From NCBI GenBank assembly GCA_050084985.1, contig JBITNC010000001.1, positions 169,508,001-169,572,000 of the forward strand: DNA of 64,000 bases, in the 5' to 3' direction. Of the stretch, positions 53,842 through 63,567 are shown in pieces. Origin of the DNA: Nageia nagi (taxonomy: Eukaryota > Pinophyta). Each line of letters opens with the position of its first letter. The first letter of the stretch is position 1. Position numbers and translations under genes: made by a program. Below the pieces are notes generated by a model. The model searched no databases and was not told where the DNA came from. It saw nothing but the letters and a program-made list of their open reading frames with translations.

Positions 53842-54280
53842 ATTAATCTAAAACTTGAACATCTTTCATATGCACATAAGATTAATAATTTCAAAAAGAA
53901 ACTTGAGATTGCAAAATTAAGAACTAATTCACGTGAACTTCATAGTGAAACTGGTAGATGGAACATACCAAAAATACCTTGGGATAAAAGAATTTGTAAA
54001 TTTTGTAATGTAAATGCCATAGAAGATGAGACTTATTTTCTCTTTTTTTCTATCTACTCTACAAAGACATAAGAGAAACCTATAGATCTATTTATAATTA
54101 CAACTAAATCCATGAAATCTTAAACCAATACAATCAAAACAAGTTTGTTGATTTTATTATACAGCTTAATTGAATGAGAAATAATCAATCAAATACTTAA
54201 TTGATATATTTTATTTTCTTATCTGGAGAAATTTTGATAGGTCCTACAAATGTTTGGGTTTAAAAGGATGGTAAAAGACA
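53842..54280 (+). mobile_element. 5'-truncated LINE tail, copy 2
   Basis: Homologous to 45462-45870 and better preserved: one 77-codon frame (53839-54072) includes HSETGRWNIPKIPWDKRICK and FCNVNAIEDETYFLFF. This is the C-terminal zinc-finger pattern of some LINE ORF2 proteins (R.C..C....IEDE.HFLF.C), with Tyr where His is usual. Immediately preceded by the tail of a family-2 LINE end. Confidence 0.68.
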
Positions 54281-55980
54281 TATCATTAACTTTATTTTCA
54301 AAGAGTCCTCGAGATTGGATACCAAGGGTATATGTCTCCTTTTTCTAGTTCTGGCGAAAATGCCTACATCTTTTACCTTTTCATGTTTTTAGGAGCTTTT
54401 AGTTGTTATTTAGGAACTTTTAATTGATCAACAACTTGAGATGTTACAAGTGTCTTTTTCTCAGTTACTAGAGACTCGATAGGAGGTAATAGTATTAGGT
54501 GATACATGATAATTAACTTCACCAAGTCACAATGCAAAAGGACATAGTATTTCCTCTCTACTTGATACCTCATGGTCATATGCTAGAGTGATCTAGAAAA
54601 GTATAAAGGTAGGTTTACTTTATAAGTTGGATTTCCCTTTCTCAAATGAGCAAGTAACTTAAAATAGTGTCCTTACAAGACTAAATGCCTACCATAACAT
54701 GTGCCATACTTGGTAATGAGGAGGACAATGACATTTCATGGAGCAAAAGGAGTTCTCCTTTGATTCCCCTTTTTTAAACTATTGGATTGTTTCACTAGGA
54801 AAGAGGAAAGTCTCATAGGTAGTTAGCATGCTAAAATTATCTCCACACCATAGGTGCCTAATACCAAGTAGTCCAATTACCCTACTCATTGGCTCCTTTA
54901 TGGTCTAAATCAAAATCTCCCTTAGATTTGTTGTTCCATCTATCCAATTTGCTCCAAATTCTTAAAGGATGTAGTCATCATAACCTTGGAGGCCTCAAAG
55001 AATCTTAACAATCCTGCTTATTGAAAATAGTGATTGTATTAGGAAATTGATGGATCTCTATTGTGGAAATTGGTTTTCCTATGATTCAATCTCCATCCAT
55101 TACCTTTGCAACAAAAAACTAATAAAGTTTACCAAAAAAAAGAAGAATGATTGATTATGTTGTGTTCAAGATATATTTATTGGGTCTAAGCTACATTCGA
55201 GCTTCATCTATTGTATTTAAGCTATGTCTGAGTTATTTCTAACACCTTTTGGTATCTATTGTATCTATTATGATAGTTTGCAAGATTATGCATGCATGTA
55301 GTTTCAAAGTTATTTTATGTGATGTTAGCTTCAACCACCATCATTTCAACAAGTTGGAAATTTTAATTTAGCACAAGTGAAAAGTCATAGTGATGTTGAT
55401 ATGCCACATGGGGGATGTGTATTGTAATTCATTGCCTGGTAGTTCAATGTGATTCGTTGATGACATGATGCATGGAAAATGAGTCTTGAAATCATACAAT
55501 TTGTTAGTAGTGAAGATCTAGTACAACAGTCACCTTTTTGAGATTAACATGACACATGTTAAATTTCCTATTAACCTCTCTTATGATTGCTTTATTTGTT
55601 AACTTGTTTCAACCCTTCGTACCCTTTCCCTAATTGAGTTGTGTGTGCATCTTGCACATGTCAACCAATGAATGGGAAAAATAAAAAGCAAGCAATATAA
55701 AATCTTAGGCACCAAGTCAAATAAGTGGACATGAGATGAATATAAACTAAAACATATGAATAAAAAAATAAAGAAACTAATATAGCTAATTGAAATAGGT
55801 CATTGGGTAGATGAAGAATATTTTAACACAATTGATAAGTATGTAGAGTAATATACATAATTTTTGGTAAATCATATGAATTAATTAATTAAGTCGTAAT
55901 TTAAAATATAAAACAATTTCTTAATAGAAAAGGAAAAAGAAACATACTAGTGATTACTTGGGGACCTGGCTTGAGAGCAA
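54281..55980. other. unassigned
   Basis: No domain recognised in 1.7 kb. Probably decayed mobile-element sequence. Confidence 0.4.
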
Positions 55981-55989
55981 CAGATTGGA

Positions 55990-57240
55990 CCTTGTTGGAG
56001 AGAATCTTGATTAGCATTTTATCTCGCTCCATTCAGAGCAAGAAGTCTGTGCCCCATAATATCATGTTTGTGGAGTTCGCATGTGAGCCTCTTTAGGTGT
56101 TGGCACTCTCCCACATAGTCCTTTTTCTTCACCACTTACGTCACCTTTCTAGATCTGTTGATGACATGAAGCAACTCCCATCACAAGCCTTGGCCTCATT
56201 GATGGATTTAGCGGCACAAGGATATCGTAGATGCTAGTTTGCAGAGGTTACTAAGATACTTTAGAGATTCGATTTCACCCTGAATGTGCTCCCCACCCCT
56301 TTGGGGAATGCTCAGAGTTCTTTTGAAGACTCTCTTTAAGATATTCAGGGGGGCATCTATAGGACTTTCATTCAAATGACTTGGGTGTCCCCTCCTTGAT
56401 CGCTTTTGCCCAAAGCTGGCACACTATGCCCAATAATATCTTCAGATTGATGATGGATTGATCCTCCTACCAGGCTACTGTAGCCTCCACCTTCCCCCTG
56501 GACTATGGACATCCTTGGGATAGTTTTGTGTCTACTCTCACTAGTTGAGAGTCGAGTCAAATAATCACTTGGATCGAGATGCATAAATTTGCTACCTTTG
56601 CTCCCATGAGATCAAATCAGAGGACCATTTCATATTTCGGTACTTAGTTTACTACGAGATTCGTGGTCAATACCACTACCTCTTTCAGGACTCTCATAGA
56701 TCTCTATCTACTTTCTTTTAGTACCTTGACCAAAGATGTTTGGCCCTCTTCCTGTGAGAATCTCTTCTCCTATAACAATGTATCCTTGCATACACCCAGC
56801 AACTGCTAGTGAATTATCATATCACCTCCTACTTTCGAGCTTTCATAACAAATGGGATCCGTAAACGCTCGCAAAATGAGCTCTCTTCCCTTATGGCATA
56901 CTAGGAGGCACCTTCTCACCACAGGCACCATTGAGGGACCACCATATTACCTCATTCTTCCCTTCCAACAACAAAGTGTTAGGCAAAACCTCCTCGAGAA
57001 TGAATGATCTTTCCTCAGTAGAGAGTGCAACCCGATCCCACCCCTCCAAGCAGATCTAAGATGATACTTCTTGACCATTTTGCCTTTTTTAGGGTTGTAC
57101 TTATGTTTCTTTCTTATTAGCTCACTGGGCCTAATATGGGCTCCATTGACTCATCTCTCATGATTGTATTTGTCAGTCCCATTAACCGCTTTTGGCCATT
57201 TGTAGACATTAATATATTTCTTCTTCTTCTTCTACAATCG
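55990..57240 (+). mobile_element. 5'-truncated LINE with ORF2 tail and 3' end (family 2), copy 2
   Basis: Plus-strand translation, with stops and shifts, gives coding-like text from about 56140, and at about 56590-56690 CSHEIKSEDHFIFRYLVYYE, a Cys/His segment like that at the end of LINE ORF2 (C..C/H...EDHF.F.C..Y). The 3' end at 57178-57240 has the CCGCTTTTGGCC hairpin, GACATTAATATATTT and a (TTC)n tail. Role: target-primed retrotransposition when intact. Confidence 0.65.
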
Positions 57241-57252
57241 AAAGATTGCAAT

Positions 57253-58809
57253 TGTTGAAGTTGATTAGGCACCTGATGAGACTCAAAGTGGTCTCATTTT
57301 TGATGCATTTATTTGATGTGTTAAGGACATTTGGAACACTAATATGACTTGAATGATATTACCAATTGTTATAAACTGTCTAATTTAATGTTGAATGCAT
57401 AGTTGTTTGATCTTTCATTTATTAATGTTATTTGTAATTTTGATGCATAAACAAATACTGTTTATGTTTGAATAATGTTTGCTGAGCACATATTCTGACT
57501 TCTCATAAGAATGATGGCTACAAGTATCAAGTTTCTAGCTCTGGAGTAATCTAATTGAAAGCTCCAGAAACTGCATAAGATTGGCTCTAGAAATCGACTT
57601 ACGTCCAGCACCAGAAAGTAACTTAAGACTGGCTCCAGAAACTGACTTACGTCCAGCACCAGAAAGCAACTTAAGATTGGCTCCAGAAACCAACTTACGT
57701 CTAGCACCAGAAAGCAACTTAAGATTGGCTCCAGAAACCGACTTCAATCTAGCACCAGAAAGTGACTTCAGTCTAGCACCAGAAAGTGACTCAAGTCTGG
57801 CTCCAGAAATCAACTTAAGTTTAGCACCAGAAAGCGACTCAAGTCTGGCTCCAGAAATCAACTTAAGTTTAGCACCAGAAAGCGACTTTAGTCTGACTCC
57901 AGAAATCAACTTAAGTCTAGCACCAGAAAGCAACTTCAGTCTAGCACCAGAAAGCGACTTGAGACTAGCACCAGAAAGCGACTTGAGACTAGCACCAGAA
58001 ACTGTTTAAAGGCTCCTGAAATGTAGCTCCAGAAAGGTTCCTAAAATATAGCACCAGAAAGGCTCCTGAATTATAGCTCCAGAAATATAGAAGAATCAGA
58101 CGCACAAAGCTAAGATGACAGCTATATTGAAGATAGAGAAGAACGTGGATCAGTTAGAGAAACTAGAGGAGCCAGAGAAGAAGTCAAGTAGACTTATTCC
58201 AATTAGGAACTAGTCTTAAGGACAAAGTAACTAATTCTGTTTAAGACTTGATCTTTACAGAATTATCTCCAGAATATCAGCAGACAGCATAGGATAAGAA
58301 GGATTGTATGACCCAAATAAATAGGTCAAGTAGTATATATTTAGAATGATTAGTTAAAAAAAACATTAATGAGCCTATTAGAATAAATAGAGACTTAGTG
58401 ACAGGAAGAAAAGGAGGAGGAGAGCTTTTGTAATCAAATTATACCAGTTCGTTTGGAAAAGCAATAAAAAGGTGTGACAATTCTTTAACACTGTGTTTTT
58501 GTGAGTCTCTACTGGGAAGAGGGGGCCCACTCCTACTGGTAGAGGTCTCTTATTTGTTTCATGTCAATTTCCAGTTTTATGCAAAGTATTCGATAGCAGC
58601 TTAGTGTGTGTGTTTTCTCCATTTCCTTCAGTTTACTGCAAATTTATCTTTCCAGTTTAAGTCCTGCAAGTCTGAATTTAGCATTATTGTATGATTGAAA
58701 TTTGAATTTTCCAAGTAGAACAAGGGATAAAACAGAGTCCTCAACTGCATATAGCCTTGTACACCAACTCAAGATTGACAAAATTAAATGATGAATTGAC
58801 GCCTCATCA
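57253..58809 (+). mobile_element. gypsy C 5' LTR (left edge tentative)
   Basis: Right edge CTCATCA at 58809, five bases before the primer site. Left edge placed at TGTTGAAGTTGATTAGG, just after the LINE tail, without a partner LTR to confirm it. Contains the 24-bp array and degenerate GCTCCAGAAA/CTCCTGAA copies to about 58092. Confidence 0.65.
57599..58006 (+). repeat. 17 x 24-bp codon-phased tandem array
   Basis: Seventeen units without indel, encoding 8-residue units L-A-P-E-S-N-L-R / L-A-P-E-T-D-L-R in an open frame 57581-58009. Units with GCTCCAGAAA and GCACCAGAAA tend to alternate, giving a 48-bp higher-order period. Both strands are open because the period is a multiple of three. It lies in the LTR. 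Confidence 0.95.
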
Positions 58810-58813
58810 TTTT

Positions 58814-58831
58814 TGGCACCGTTGCTGGGGA
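58814..58831 (+). promoter_or_regulatory. primer binding site (tRNA-Asp)
   Basis: TGGCACCGTTGCTGGGGA matches the tRNA-Asp site used by Athila/Tat elements (TGGCGCCGTTGCCGGGGA) at 16 of 18 positions; both differences are transitions. Confidence 0.92.
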
Positions 58832-59025
58832 AGGTGTTATTTAGGACTGGTGACAACAATTCTTGTAGTAGGACTCCTACCAGTACCATATTAGAAATTA
58901 TGTGCAGCCATGTTTCCTCAAAGGGGATCTTTGAGTGGTCTTGAGTAGCAGCCATACAAGAGTTCTTCAGTCAAACTATTTTGAACTTGCTTAGATTTGA
59001 TTTCAAAGTTGATTATTTAGAATGA

Positions 59026-60693
59026 ATGAATAGATCTAGAGACGAGAGGGGAAGATTTATTAGTAATAAAGGTAGGAGTAGTAGAGGTAGAGGTCACACT
59101 CCAGTAAAACCCCCCCAAAGAAGACCTGTTGAATTAGGTAGAGCTACCATGTCACAGCAAGCTGAAATTGTTGAAGAAAGTCCTGGTGTTGTTGAGCAAT
59201 CTTTATCAGCTGAAACTGAAGAAAATTCACAGTCACAATCATCAGAGGGACAAGATCCTAGGCATATTGAAGAAGAATTAATTAAAGAAAAATCTCTTGA
59301 ACAATCTACAGAAATTAATGTTTCAGAAAAGGAACCTGTAAGATTTTCTGAAATTTCTTCACCATTGCACATCCAGATTCCTTCAAGTAGTACAGACTCT
59401 GAAGCTGAAAGTGAAGAAGCAAAAAGACCTTTTGGAACTTTTGTAACTTTTGTTAATCCATTATATACTATGTCAGGAGGAACGGGTAGTACTAATGCTA
59501 CTGGAGGTAGTGGTGGAGGAGGAGCAAATCCACAAAATCCAAATAGGACCTTCTCTTTTCCCATCCTACTTGCTCCAGGAGTTGATGCCCCAATGAAGAA
59601 TATCTCACCATTAGTGTTACCCAACTTTAGAGGTTTTCCAAATGAGGATCCTGATCAGTTCTTATTTGAATTTAAAATCATATGTAAAACATATGATTAT
59701 GAATTGGATAATCAGAAGTTGAAACTCTTTCCTTCTACCTTGAAGGATAATGCAATGAGATGGTTCATGGGACTTCCACCAGATTCTATCACCACTTGGG
59801 CAGAAATGGAAAGATTATTTCTGGAAAAATATCAAGAGTATTGCAGAGTCAAGGACAGGAAAGATGAACTATTCAGAATCAAGCAAGAAGAATCAGAAAG
59901 CTTGGAGGATTATTTGGATCGGTTCCTTTTTGTGCAAAAAAGGGTAGGAACTAACTTTGATCCTGATTTTGTGAAGATAATATTTCTGCGAGGATTGTTA
60001 GAATCATCCCTTGATGTTTTGAATCTAATAGGAAGAGGAAATATTTATACATTAGATTTGGATGAGATCATTGAGTTATGCACCAATTACTCAAGGACCA
60101 GAGCTCCTACTCGTAAAATGAAACTTCACACTAAGGATAGTACGGTTAGTGAACTCATTGAAGAATTGGCCAATTTCAAAACCGACATTTTGGTGGAATT
60201 GAACCAATTAAAAGGAGGAACCACTAGAGCGACTAAAGCAAAAGATCCACAAGACTCACAAGACTCATTAGCTGTCTATTGTCCTAGGTGTAAAAAGAAG
60301 CATGCACTTCATGAATGTCCTCTCAACAAAACAGAAATATGTGGATTATGTCAGAAAAATCATAAGACAGATGACTGTGAATGTTTAACAGTAGCCCAAA
60401 TGTCATTAGCAAGTATGACAGGAGATGCAAGCTATGTTGCACCAAGAGGAAACAACAATTTGCAAGGCTCAACAAGGCCTTATTTGCAAACTTGGTGGAA
60501 TATGCAATATCCACCTAATATGATGCCATATCCTCCATGGATGTCAAATCAGGATTGGACACAATCCGGTCAAAATCAACAGTGGGGAGGACCATGGAAT
60601 AACCACTCTAGTTGGAATCCGTCCAATTGGAATCAAGGAATGCAGCCAAATTGGAATCAAGGAGGTCAATTTGGTTGGAACCAGGGAAATTAG
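59026..60693 (+). CDS. gypsy C Gag
   Basis: 555 codons from ATG 59026 to TAG 60691-60693. N-terminus basic (RGRFISNKGRSSRGRG), then an acidic Ser/Glu stretch, and from about residue 200 the retrotransposon Gag core (LPNFRGFPNEDPDQFLFEFK, NAMRWFMGLPPDSITTWAEM, FRIKQEESESLEDYLDRF). Two knuckle-like motifs, CPRCKKKHALHEC (from about residue 419) and CGLCQKNHKTDDC (from about 439), both with CX2CX3HX4C spacing, one residue shorter than the retroviral CX2CX4HX4C. The end is rich in NWNQG repeats. TAG replaces a probable Gln (CAG) and pol continues in the same frame. Forms the particle and binds RNA. Confidence 0.93.
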   Translation: MNRSRDERGRFISNKGRSSRGRGHTPVKPPQRRPVELGRATMSQQAEIVEESPGVVEQSLSAETEENSQSQSSEGQDPRHIEEELIKEKSLEQSTEINVSEKEPVRFSEISSPLHIQIPSSSTDSEAESEEAKRPFGTFVTFVNPLYTMSGGTGSTNATGGSGGGGANPQNPNRTFSFPILLAPGVDAPMKNISPLVLPNFRGFPNEDPDQFLFEFKIICKTYDYELDNQKLKLFPSTLKDNAMRWFMGLPPDSITTWAEMERLFLEKYQEYCRVKDRKDELFRIKQEESESLEDYLDRFLFVQKRVGTNFDPDFVKIIFLRGLLESSLDVLNLIGRGNIYTLDLDEIIELCTNYSRTRAPTRKMKLHTKDSTVSELIEELANFKTDILVELNQLKGGTTRATKAKDPQDSQDSLAVYCPRCKKKHALHECPLNKTEICGLCQKNHKTDDCECLTVAQMSLASMTGDASYVAPRGNNNLQGSTRPYLQTWWNMQYPPNMMPYPPWMSNQDWTQSGQNQQWGGPWNNHSSWNPSNWNQGMQPNWNQGGQFGWNQGN

Positions 60694-62583
60694 CAAAGAA
60701 AATGGAGTCAGAATACTCAACAACAACAAGCATTATTACCAGGGCCAGCTCAGACAAGTCAAAGCCAAATACAGCCAAAACAACCTGCATTGCCAGCTCA
60801 ACCTGTTCCAAATCCCAACAATAGGCAAGTCACCTATCAAATTGATCAGAATGATACTACCTCAATTAATGCTATACAATGTGACGAGATCCAATTAAGA
60901 TCTGGGAGGAAGATAACGGAACCAGTAAAAACAACAGATTTGAATCCACCAGTAGTCACAGAGATAAATAATGAAGAATCTGATCACACTATTGAAATTC
61001 CAGCCCAAAAAGAGGTCCAAAAGAAAAAGGAAGAACAGATTCCATATCCTAAAAGGTTAGTAATCAAACCAATTGAAAAAGAGTCTGAATTACTTAGAGA
61101 ATTAAAAAAGCTCAATATATCTATTCCAGTGTTACAAGCAATTCAAGAAGTTCCAGAATTAAACAAACTTGTGAAAGAGTTATGCATTAGAAAAGGAGGG
61201 AGAAAGAAGAAAACTTATCCAGAAACCATTCAAGTAGATGGTAAGGTAGCTGAACTACTATCTGGTAAAATAATCAATCCCAAGTATGGAGATCCTGGTA
61301 CTCCAATTATCACAGTATATATTAAAGGAACCAAAATTCCAAATGTATTGATTGACTTGGGAGTAGCAATTAATGTTATAACTACAGACTTGACAGAGGA
61401 ATTGTCATTATCAGAGGTCAGACCAACAACAACAATTCTACAATTAGCAGATCAGTCTACAGCTACACCAGAAGGAATAATTGATGATGTGCAAATCACT
61501 GTTGATTCATGGGAATATCCAACAGATTTTTTGGTATTAAAGATAAAAGGAAATAATGGATATCCAATAATCTTAGGCAGACCATGGTTAGCAACTGCAG
61601 CAGCATTTATCAATTGCAGATCTGGAGATATGACAATTTCTGATGAACGTCATATGAAAACTATCTCTTTGTACCCTCCTGCTCAACTTATTCTTGAGTA
61701 TCAAGGACAATTGTGGATTGATGAACCTGAACCTGATGGAGCTGAAACATTTGCAGCCTTGGCCACAATTGCAATTCAGGATCATGTGGAAGAACTGGAA
61801 GAAATTCCGAAGGAAATAAATTATGAACAACAAATAGGAGAGCTAAAAGAAGAGGACCAAACTTCATCATTGGTAAGTGTTCAAGATGTCTTTAACATAC
61901 CAAATAATGATCAAACTCACTTTTTATCAATATTCAGATGTCCACTTACCCATGTTATACCAAAAGGTGAAGCCTTTAGAGAAAGAACAAAAATATTTCA
62001 TTCATTATTCCCACATCAGTGTCCGTTGAATTCACTAGCTCAACTTCCGGATCAAAGCAATTTAATTGCACCAGGAATAAAATCAGTTCAGATCTTGCCT
62101 GGAAAGACACTCAACATTAGTAGCTGGTTAACTTTTCAAGAAGAAGAAGACACAGTCGAAATGCTGAAAGCTCACACAAGAGCATTTGCTTGGGACTACT
62201 CAGACATGAAAGGTATTCATCCTGACATTTGTACTCATCATATTTATACAGATGATTCAAAGTCTGTAAACCAACCTCCTAGGAGAATAAACCCAACTCT
62301 TAAAGATATTGTGAAAATAGAAATAGAAAAATTGTTGAAAGTAGATTTTATCTATCCTATTTTTGATAGTAGATGGGTTTCACCTCTAGTGTTGGTACCA
62401 AAGAAAAATGGAAAGTGGAGAGTCTATGTAGACTATAGAACCTTGAACAAAGCCACTCACAGGGATCATTTCCCCTTACCATTTATAGATCAGGTATTGG
62501 ATAATTTGGTTGGGAAGAAGTACTTTTCATTTCTAGATGGGTTTAGTGGTTATAATCAAATAAAGATTGCAATAGAAGACTAA
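60694..62583 (+). CDS. gypsy C protease and first part of RT
   Basis: Same frame as gag. Protease near 61315-61620 with VLIDLGVAINVITTDL (the Tat/Athila DLG version of the active-site motif) and YPIILGRPWLATAAAFI. RT starts near 62290 (RRINPTLKDIVKIEIEKLLK), with WVSPLVLVPKKNGKWRVYVD, YRTLNKATHRDHFPLPFIDQ and SFLDGFSGYNQIKIAIED, where TAA (62581-62583) stands for the usual Gln of the EDQEKTTF motif. Confidence 0.92.
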   Translation, partial: QRKWSQNTQQQQALLPGPAQTSQSQIQPKQPALPAQPVPNPNNRQVTYQIDQNDTTSINAIQCDEIQLRSGRKITEPVKTTDLNPPVVTEINNEESDHTIEIPAQKEVQKKKEEQIPYPKRLVIKPIEKESELLRELKKLNISIPVLQAIQEVPELNKLVKELCIRKGGRKKKTYPETIQVDGKVAELLSGKIINPKYGDPGTPIITVYIKGTKIPNVLIDLGVAINVITTDLTEELSLSEVRPTTTILQLADQSTATPEGIIDDVQITVDSWEYPTDFLVLKIKGNNGYPIILGRPWLATAAAFINCRSGDMTISDERHMKTISLYPPAQLILEYQGQLWIDEPEPDGAETFAALATIAIQDHVEELEEIPKEINYEQQIGELKEEDQTSSLVSVQDVFNIPNNDQTHFLSIFRCPLTHVIPKGEAFRERTKIFHSLFPHQCPLNSLAQLPDQSNLIAPGIKSVQILPGKTLNISSWLTFQEEEDTVEMLKAHTRAFAWDYSDMKGIHPDICTHHIYTDDSKSVNQPPRRINPTLKDIVKIEIEKLLKVDFIYPIFDSRWVSPLVLVPKKNGKWRVYVDYRTLNKATHRDHFPLPFIDQVLDNLVGKKYFSFLDGFSGYNQIKIAIED

Positions 62584-63567
62584 GAGAAAACCACTTTCAC
62601 TTATCCATGGGGAACATTTGCCTATAAATTCCTGCCTTTTGGTTTGTGTAATGCACCTACAACTTTTCAAAGAGCTGTTCTTGCCATATTTTCAGATTTA
62701 ACTAATGAGTGTGTGGAGGTTTATATGGATGACTTCACAGTCTATGGCAACACATTTAAAGAAGCATTGAAAAATCTAGAAAAAGTGTTGGTAAGATGTG
62801 AAGAACATAATTTATCCCTCAGTTTTGAGAAATGTTTTATGATGGTACAAGAGGGAATTGTATTGGGACACCATATATCAGCTCAAGGAATTCAAGTGGA
62901 TCCAAAGAAAGTGGAGATCATTAAACAACTTCCAATTCCAGAAACTCAGACAGATGTTAGAAGCTTTCTAGGACATGCTGGGTATTACAGAAGATTTATC
63001 CAGAATTTCAGTAAGATTGCAGCTCCTCTCTTTGCATTACTACATAAGGACATAGATTTTGAATGGACAGCTGATTGTGAAGTAGCTTTTGAATCTATCA
63101 AAGATAAATTAATGACAACTCCAATTTTGCGAGGACCAAATTGGAGCCTTCCTTTCCACATCCATACTGATGCCTCCAACTATGCTATTGGAGCAGTTTT
63201 GGGACAAGAGGAACAAGATAAGTCTCACTATGCCATTTACTATATTAGCAAGAATTTGGTAGGAGCTGAAAGGAATTACACTACCACAGAAAAAGAATTT
63301 TTGGCAGTAGTATATGCCATAAACAAGTTCAGACATTATATTACTGGATATCAAGTGTTTGTACACACTGACCATGCTGCAATTAAATATTTGATGAACA
63401 AGCCAGTAGTAAGTGGAAGAATAATCAGATGGTTATTACTTTTGCAAGAATTCAATGTTACAATTATTGATAAACCTGGTAAAGCTAATGTGGTGGCAGA
63501 TTTCTTATCTAGATTGAATATGGATAGAACTGATGACCTTGTGGAGGATTCTTTTTCAGATGAATAA
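62584..63567 (+). CDS. gypsy C RT (catalytic part) and RNase H
   Basis: In frame with the previous piece. EKTTFTYPWGTFAYKFLPFG, NAPTTFQRAVLAIFSD, VYMDDFTVYG with YMDD at 62722-62733, IVLGHHISAQGIQVDPKKVE, SFLGHAGYYRRFIQNFSKIA. RNase H: FHIHTDASNYAIGAVLGQEE, YYISKNLVGAERNYTTTEKE, HTDHAAIKYLM and VVADFLSRL, with catalytic Asp/Glu residues kept. Ends at TAA 63565-63567 in DE*LFAI, where related elements have Gln. Confidence 0.95.
   Translation, partial: EKTTFTYPWGTFAYKFLPFGLCNAPTTFQRAVLAIFSDLTNECVEVYMDDFTVYGNTFKEALKNLEKVLVRCEEHNLSLSFEKCFMMVQEGIVLGHHISAQGIQVDPKKVEIIKQLPIPETQTDVRSFLGHAGYYRRFIQNFSKIAAPLFALLHKDIDFEWTADCEVAFESIKDKLMTTPILRGPNWSLPFHIHTDASNYAIGAVLGQEEQDKSHYAIYYISKNLVGAERNYTTTEKEFLAVVYAINKFRHYITGYQVFVHTDHAAIKYLMNKPVVSGRIIRWLLLLQEFNVTIIDKPGKANVVADFLSRLNMDRTDDLVEDSFSDE

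Noticed and set aside
53839-54072. Penelope-like element
   Set aside because: The C-terminal segment is a Cys/His LINE-type ending; no GIY-YIG endonuclease motif is seen.
57535-57933. 132-codon minus-strand frame of LSGARLK repeats
   Set aside because: Shadow of the 24-bp array; a period divisible by three leaves several frames open.
59094-59624. 176-codon minus-strand frame opposite gypsy C gag
   Set aside because: Antisense shadow of a long real coding frame; translation is low-complexity Ser/Pro/Ala.
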